A DNA stretch of 9,261 nucleotides from an uncultured Bacillota bacterium (GTDB lineage Bacteria > Bacillota > Clostridia > Tissierellales > Tepidimicrobiaceae), in the NCBI GenBank assembly GCA_937967955.1, contig CALBUB010000128.1:1-9261 (forward strand). The letters are read 5' to 3'. Shown here piece after piece: positions 5,538 through 9,261 of this stretch. Every line of letters begins with the position of its first letter. Positions within the stretch are counted from its first letter, which is position 1. The position numbers and the translations under genes were made by a program. A model generated the notes under the pieces. The model was not told where the DNA came from. It was given only the letters and a program-made list of their open reading frames with translations, and did no database searches.

Positions 5538-6824
5538 ATGGAATTTAGATTCCCATTAAGACAACATGTTGGTGCACCTTGTGTACCTATAGTGGAAGTA
5601 GGAAAAGAAGTAAAAAGAGGAGAAAGAATTGCAGAACCTAATGGTTTAGGAGCAAATATTCACAGCAGCGTAAATGGAAAAGTAATAGCAGTAAACGAAA
5701 ATGAAATCATCATAGAAGCTGATGAAAATCAACCAAAAGACTATCTACCAATAAAGGATACATCTGATCCATTAGAAGCAATTATGGAAGCAGGAATAGT
5801 AGGAGCTGGTGGTGCAGGCTTCCCTACTCATGTTAAATTAAAGACGAAAATTCCTGGTGGATATGCCATTGTAAATGCGGCAGAGTGTGAACCCATACTG
5901 GGTCATAATATACAGTATATTGAAGAAAATGCCGAGAAGATAATCAGTGGGCTAAAGATTATAATGGATATAACAGAAGCTGCCCATGGTTTTATAGCCA
6001 TAAAAGAAAAGCATAGAGATGCAATCGATAAGTTGGAGGCAGCAATTAGTGATGACAATATTCAAATTAAATATCTTCCAGATATGTATCCAGCAGGAGA
6101 TGAAAGAGTAATAGTAAGAGAGCTTTTAGGAGTAGAACTAAAGCCAGGCCAGTTACCAGGCGAAGCCAATGCAGTAATACAAAACGTAGAAACAGTTAAG
6201 AATATCGCATTAGCAGTTGAAGACAGAAAACCCGTTATAGACAAAGATGTAACTGTTGGTGGAAGGGTTAGAAATGCAAAAAAAGGCGCTGTATTTATGG
6301 ATGTACCGCTAGGCTACCCTGTTAAGAAGCTTATTGAAAAGGCTGGTGGCTATGTAGAACCTCATGGGGAAATTGTCCTAGGAGGACCTTTCACTGGAAG
6401 GCATGGTGAAGAAGATGATCCTGTTACTAAGACTCTAGGAGGAGTATTAGTCGCAATGCCTTTCCCAGTAGATAGAAGAAAATTTGGCATTTTAGCTTGC
6501 GAGTGTGGGGCCCAAGAACCAAGGCTACGAGAAATCGTTGAAGCTATGGGAGGAACTGTTGTAGCTGAGGAAAAATGCAAGAGGATGCAAGAGGTTAATG
6601 GAAGATATCGCTGTGAATTGCCAGGCATATGCCCTGGACAAGCTACAAAGGTTTTGAATTTGAAAAAACAGGGTGCAGAAGTAATTATTGCAGGCAGCTG
6701 TGGCGACTGAACTAACACTGTTATGACAGTTACTCCTAGGTTAGGAGTACCAACATATCACCATACTGACCATGTCCTACGTGCTGCAGGATCAAGGCTA
6801 GTAAGAAAAATAAATAATAAATAA
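5538..6824 (+). CDS. prdC: PrdC, RnfC-like selenoprotein electron-transfer component of D-proline reductase
   Basis: A 428-residue protein when the in-frame TGA at 6708-6710 is read as selenocysteine (U391); the true stop is TAA 6822-6824. PrdC is thought to carry electrons from NADH to the D-proline reductase complex. Residues 1-62 form an RnfC-type N-terminal domain (SSVNGKVIAVNENEIIIEA). GIVGAGGAGFPTHVKL (87-102) and NAAECEPILGHN (113-124) are the flavin/nucleotide-binding motifs of RnfC and complex-I 51-kDa relatives. About 235-285 looks like an SLBB-type domain. The clustered cysteines of the RnfC ferredoxin domain are absent; instead C321, C323, C347, C359 and C365 are scattered before the redox motif C388-G-D-U391. 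The 37 residues after U391 (TNTVMTVTPRLGVPTYHHTD onward) keep coding character. The start ATG has GGAGGTGA 6 nt upstream. It is first in the sigma-54-driven operon, 42 bp before prdA. A conventional gene caller would truncate it at 390 residues. Confidence 0.93.
6711..6749 (+). promoter_or_regulatory. Candidate bacterial SECIS element for the PrdC UGA
   Basis: Directly after the UGA are two abutting hairpins. The first is ACTGT (6717-6721) with ACAGT (6726-6730) and loop TATG. The second is a 7-bp perfect stem, TACTCCT (6731-6737) with AGGAGTA (6743-6749) and loop AGGTT. The loop starts 28 nt after the UGA and has the G/GU character of SelB-binding loops, and the spacing fits bacterial SECIS elements. 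The RNA also codes for PrdC residues 392-405. Confidence 0.65.
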
Positions 6825-6845
6825 TAAATAAATAATAAATAAATA
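6811..6845 (+). repeat. Low-complexity TAAA/TAAT repeat between prdC and prdA
   Basis: A run of alternating TAAA and TAAT units covers the last codons of prdC, its stop and most of the gap to prdA. It gives several further in-frame stops after TAA 6822-6824, so read-through past the end of PrdC is unlikely. It may have expanded by slippage and keeps the prdA ribosome binding site unstructured. Confidence 0.75.
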
Positions 6846-6866
6846 TCATAAAAGGAGGTAGTAATG

Positions 6867-8717
6867 ATGGCTATAACTCCAGAAGCTGCAGAAATGTACA
6901 AGAATGATTATGCAGTAGTATGCTGTAGAACAGAGGTGGGAACGGTTATTACACCCGACCATCTAGAAGATCCAACAATATTTCCAGATCTAGAGGATTC
7001 AGGATTGTTATCAATTCCAGATAACTGCTTAAAAATAGGAGAAGTTTTAGGTGCAAAATTAATCAAAACTATCGATTCATTAACACCTATAACTCCTGAT
7101 TTAGTAGAAGGAGCAAAAACAGCAGTGGCTAAGGTAGAAGCTAAAGAGGATTCAGTTCCAGCAGAGGTTGTTAGTACTCAACCTATGGTTTCAGCTGGGA
7201 ATGCAGGAGTATTGAAGCTTCACATTGGTGAAGGAAAGGATATCGATATTGAATTACCTCTTGGATTTGTTGGAGGACCAATTCAAGGGGCACAACCAGT
7301 TGTAGTAACTGAACCAGTTACAACTGCTAAAGCAGAAGAAAAAGAACAAGAACCTAAAAAGATAAGGCAGCTTATCAAAAAGCACTACAAAATAGAAAAA
7401 GTTGAATTTGGACCAGAAACTAAAATAGAAGGAACTACCCTATATATTAGAGAAAACATCTGCGAAGATGCTGTAAAAGTTGATCCACTAGTAAAATCAA
7501 TAAAAATAGACATAATCACTCCAGATAAGTACAACCAGTACAGCGAAACCATAATGGACGTACAACCTATAGCTACTAAAGAAGGCGACAGCAAATTAGG
7601 TACTGGAGTAACCAGGGTGTTAGATGGTGTAGTTGTGGTGGTTACTGGTACAGATGAAAAAGGTGTACAAATTGGTGAGTTTGGTTCTTCAGAAGGTATC
7701 CTAGAAGAAAACATCATGTGGAATAGGCCAGGATGTCCAGATAAAGGTGAAATATTCATTAAGACAGAAGTTGTAATCCAAGAAAATACCAATATGGAGA
7801 GAAGAGGACCATTGGCAGCTCACAAAGCTACTGATGTTATAACTCAAGAAATAAGAGAAGCGTTGAAGAAATTAGAAGATGAAAGCCTAGTTGTTGAAAC
7901 AGAAGTATTAGAACATTACAGAAGACCTGGCAAGAAGAAAGTTGTTATCGTTAAGGAAATCATGGGTCAAGGAGCAATGCACGATAACATAATACTACCA
8001 GTAGAACCAGTTGGAATATTAGGTGGAAAACCAAATGTTGACTTAGGTAACGTTCCAGTAGTATTCAGCCCATTGGAAGTACTAGATGGAGGTATTCACG
8101 CTTTAACATGTATAGGACCAGCATCTAAAGAGAATTCAAGACACTACTGGAGAGAACCACTAGTACTAGAAGCTTTAAATGATCCTGAAATAGACCTTTG
8201 TGGTGTAATCTTCGTAGGAAGTCCACAAATTAACAGTGAGAAATTCTACGTTTCTGAAAGATTGGGAATGACAGTAGAAGCTATGGATGTAGATGGAGCA
8301 ATTGTTACAACTGAAGGATTTGGAAATAACCACATTGACTTTGCAAGCCATATTGAGCAAATAGGTATGAGAGGAATTCCAGTTGTAGGTATGTCCTTCT
8401 GTGCAGTACAAGGAGCTCTAGTAGTAGGAAATGAATACATGAAGTACATGGTGGATCTAAATAAATCTGAACAAGGAATTGAAAACGAAGTACTTGGCTG
8501 CAACACATTATGTAAAGAAGATGCCATAAGAGCATTAGCAATGTTAAAAGTAGCTATGGCAGGAGAAGAAGTAAAACCAGCTGAAAGAAAATGGAATCAA
8601 GACGTAATAGAAAATAACATAGAACTTATTGAAAAAGAATATGGAATAACAATCGAGAGAGTAGAAAACGAAACGTCACTTCCAATGAGTGAAAAGCGCA
8701 AAGAAAAATATTCATAG
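6867..8717 (+). CDS. prdA: PrdA, D-proline reductase proprotein (pyruvoyl-dependent)
   Basis: A 616-residue precursor of the two non-selenium subunits of D-proline reductase, which opens D-proline to 5-aminovalerate. Two ATGs are adjacent (6864 and 6867). I prefer the second because AGGAGG (6853-6858) is 8 nt from it and MAITPEAA aligns with PrdA N-termini as I recall them; the first remains possible. The N-terminal region (about 1-130) includes vicinal cysteines in YAVVCCRTE (C19, C20), then a charged linker near 150-170. The GrdE/PrdA-type domain follows, with GVTRVLDG, IMWNRPGCPDKGEI, RRGPLAAHKATDVI and PVVGMSFCAVQGALVVGNEY. HALTCIGPASKEN holds the processing site. Homologous proproteins are cut before this cysteine, which becomes the pyruvoyl group. 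Cleavage before C415 (codon 8109-8111) would give chains of about 414 and 202 residues, matching the roughly 45- and 23-kDa subunits known from Clostridium sticklandii. It acts in the cytoplasm with PrdB. Confidence 0.95.
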   Translation: MAITPEAAEMYKNDYAVVCCRTEVGTVITPDHLEDPTIFPDLEDSGLLSIPDNCLKIGEVLGAKLIKTIDSLTPITPDLVEGAKTAVAKVEAKEDSVPAEVVSTQPMVSAGNAGVLKLHIGEGKDIDIELPLGFVGGPIQGAQPVVVTEPVTTAKAEEKEQEPKKIRQLIKKHYKIEKVEFGPETKIEGTTLYIRENICEDAVKVDPLVKSIKIDIITPDKYNQYSETIMDVQPIATKEGDSKLGTGVTRVLDGVVVVVTGTDEKGVQIGEFGSSEGILEENIMWNRPGCPDKGEIFIKTEVVIQENTNMERRGPLAAHKATDVITQEIREALKKLEDESLVVETEVLEHYRRPGKKKVVIVKEIMGQGAMHDNIILPVEPVGILGGKPNVDLGNVPVVFSPLEVLDGGIHALTCIGPASKENSRHYWREPLVLEALNDPEIDLCGVIFVGSPQINSEKFYVSERLGMTVEAMDVDGAIVTTEGFGNNHIDFASHIEQIGMRGIPVVGMSFCAVQGALVVGNEYMKYMVDLNKSEQGIENEVLGCNTLCKEDAIRALAMLKVAMAGEEVKPAERKWNQDVIENNIELIEKEYGITIERVENETSLPMSEKRKEKYS

Positions 8718-8731
8718 AAGAAGGTAAAGCC

Positions 8732-8989
8732 ATGAAATATACAGATAAGATTATCTACATGGAAGGCGTTATAACGGATGTCCAAGATGGAGCTGTAGAA
8801 ATAGATTTTAAGGGAAGATTAGGACATATTAAGGTACCTTTAAGGATGCTTATAAGTGATTATCCACTAAAAGTTGGACAAGAAGTTGGACTTAGGATGA
8901 GTTTTTTGGAGGTATTAGGTCCTGAAGTTAACGAACACTATCTTAGCAATATAAAGCGTCAAAAAAAGAATAAGGAGGTAGAACAATGA
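8732..8989 (+). CDS. Small prd-operon-associated protein (probable CBO2463/CBO2479-type domain)
   Basis: An 85-residue protein without cysteines, signal peptide or membrane helix. It begins 14 bp after prdA (ribosome binding site AAGG at 8721-8724, weaker than those of prdA and prdB). It ends by overlapping the prdB start in ATGA at 8986-8989, so the two are translationally coupled. The sequence is probably beta-rich, with MEGVITDVQDGAVEIDFKG, GHIKVPLRMLIS and VGQEVGLRMSFLEVLGP. The spacing of glycines and hydrophobic residues suggests a small beta-barrel. The tail KRQKKNKEVEQ is charged. Clostridial prd loci carry such short reading frames between prdA and prdB, and I believe this is the family named after CBO2463/CBO2479 of C. 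botulinum; I recall that name and cannot verify it here. The function is unknown. Position and conservation suggest a role in assembly, maturation or regulation of the reductase. Confidence 0.8.
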   Translation: MKYTDKIIYMEGVITDVQDGAVEIDFKGRLGHIKVPLRMLISDYPLKVGQEVGLRMSFLEVLGPEVNEHYLSNIKRQKKNKEVEQ

Positions 8990-9261
8990 GTCTCACAATA
9001 GTAAAGGGATTACAATCTGAAATCTACGCCCCTATTACACCACCACCAGTATTCACTCCTGTGAAAAAAGAATTGAAGGATATGACAGTTGCTCTAGCTA
9101 CAGCAGCTGGAGTTCATTTGAAATCTGATGAAAGATTTAATCTAGCAGGAGATACATCTTACAGATTAATTCCTGGAGATGCTGATACAAAAGATTTAAT
9201 GGTATCCCATGGAGGCTATGATAACAGTGATGTAAACAAGGACATAAACTGTATGTTCCCT
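8986..9261 (+). CDS. prdB: PrdB, D-proline reductase selenoprotein subunit, N-terminal part
   Basis: The first 92 codons, open at the right edge of the window. The start ATG overlaps the stop of the small gene (ATGA) and has a perfect AAGGAGGT at 8972-8979, 6 nt upstream. The N-terminus MSLTIVKGLQSEIYAPITPP, followed by ELKDMTVALATAAGVHLKSD and VSHGGYDNSDVNKDINCMFP, is highly characteristic of PrdB and the related GrdB-type selenoprotein reductases. PrdB is about 240 residues and carries the catalytic selenocysteine near its middle, which attacks the C-N bond of D-proline activated by the PrdA pyruvoyl group. That UGA and its SECIS lie beyond this window. The strong ribosome binding site compared with the small gene before it fits equimolar production with PrdA. 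Confidence 0.95.
   Translation, partial: MSLTIVKGLQSEIYAPITPPPVFTPVKKELKDMTVALATAAGVHLKSDERFNLAGDTSYRLIPGDADTKDLMVSHGGYDNSDVNKDINCMFP

Noticed and set aside
6362..6718. Minus-strand open frame of 118 residues within prdC
   Set aside because: Antisense shadow of prdC with no ribosome binding site and no recognisable protein pattern; the + strand frame is a clear family match.
7385..7792. Minus-strand open frame of 135 residues within prdA
   Set aside because: Serine- and threonine-rich antisense shadow of a highly conserved gene; no start signals.
1..9261. Mobile elements, CRISPR arrays, tRNA or rRNA genes
   Set aside because: No transposase-like frames, terminal inverted repeats, regularly spaced repeats or tRNA-like cloverleaf sequences were seen on either strand.

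Overview
The window looks like chromosome from a low-GC, anaerobic, amino-acid-fermenting (Stickland) member of the Clostridia, probably a spore-former. The evidence is a D-proline reductase (prd) operon with an in-frame UGA read as selenocysteine, a GerMN-domain lipoprotein, strong AGGAGG-type ribosome binding sites and AT-rich spacers. A Tissierellales or Peptostreptococcaceae host is likely, but the sequence alone does not settle the genus.

Left part, + strand (1-2327). The 3' end of a CcdA-type membrane thiol-disulfide transporter is followed by a membrane-anchored TlpA/ResA-like thioredoxin, forming an extracytoplasmic thiol-reducing pair that closes with a hairpin terminator. Next come a 90-residue three-helix membrane protein of unknown function and a TtcA-family PP-loop tRNA-thiolation enzyme behind its own extended -10 promoter. 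A strong hairpin ends the latter gene and also serves the convergent gene.

Middle part, - strand (2332-5154). An OmpR-family response regulator, a membrane sensor histidine kinase (1 nt between them) and a GerMN lipoprotein are encoded in that order. Near-identical direct-repeat motifs built on CTTAATACTT lie at the regulator's own promoter and upstream of the lipoprotein gene. This suggests an autoregulated two-component system with the lipoprotein as a direct target.

Divergent control region (5155-5537). It holds the regulator promoter on one strand. On the other it holds a near-consensus sigma-54 promoter for the prd operon, with a perfect 8-bp-arm inverted repeat about 107 bp upstream. 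A degenerate second copy of that repeat lies exactly 93 bp further upstream. This is the architecture expected for activation by an enhancer-binding protein such as PrdR, which is not encoded in this window. Two Rex-like sequences are also present, one overlapping the -24 element.

Right part, + strand (5538-9261). The order is prdC (RnfC-like selenoprotein, UGA at 6708-6710, C-x-x-U motif), prdA (pyruvoyl proprotein of D-proline reductase), a small 85-residue prd-associated protein, and the first 92 codons of prdB (the selenoprotein catalytic subunit, whose Sec codon lies beyond the window). PrdC is thought to pass electrons from NADH to the PrdA/PrdB reductase, which reductively opens D-proline to 5-aminovalerate and regenerates NAD+.
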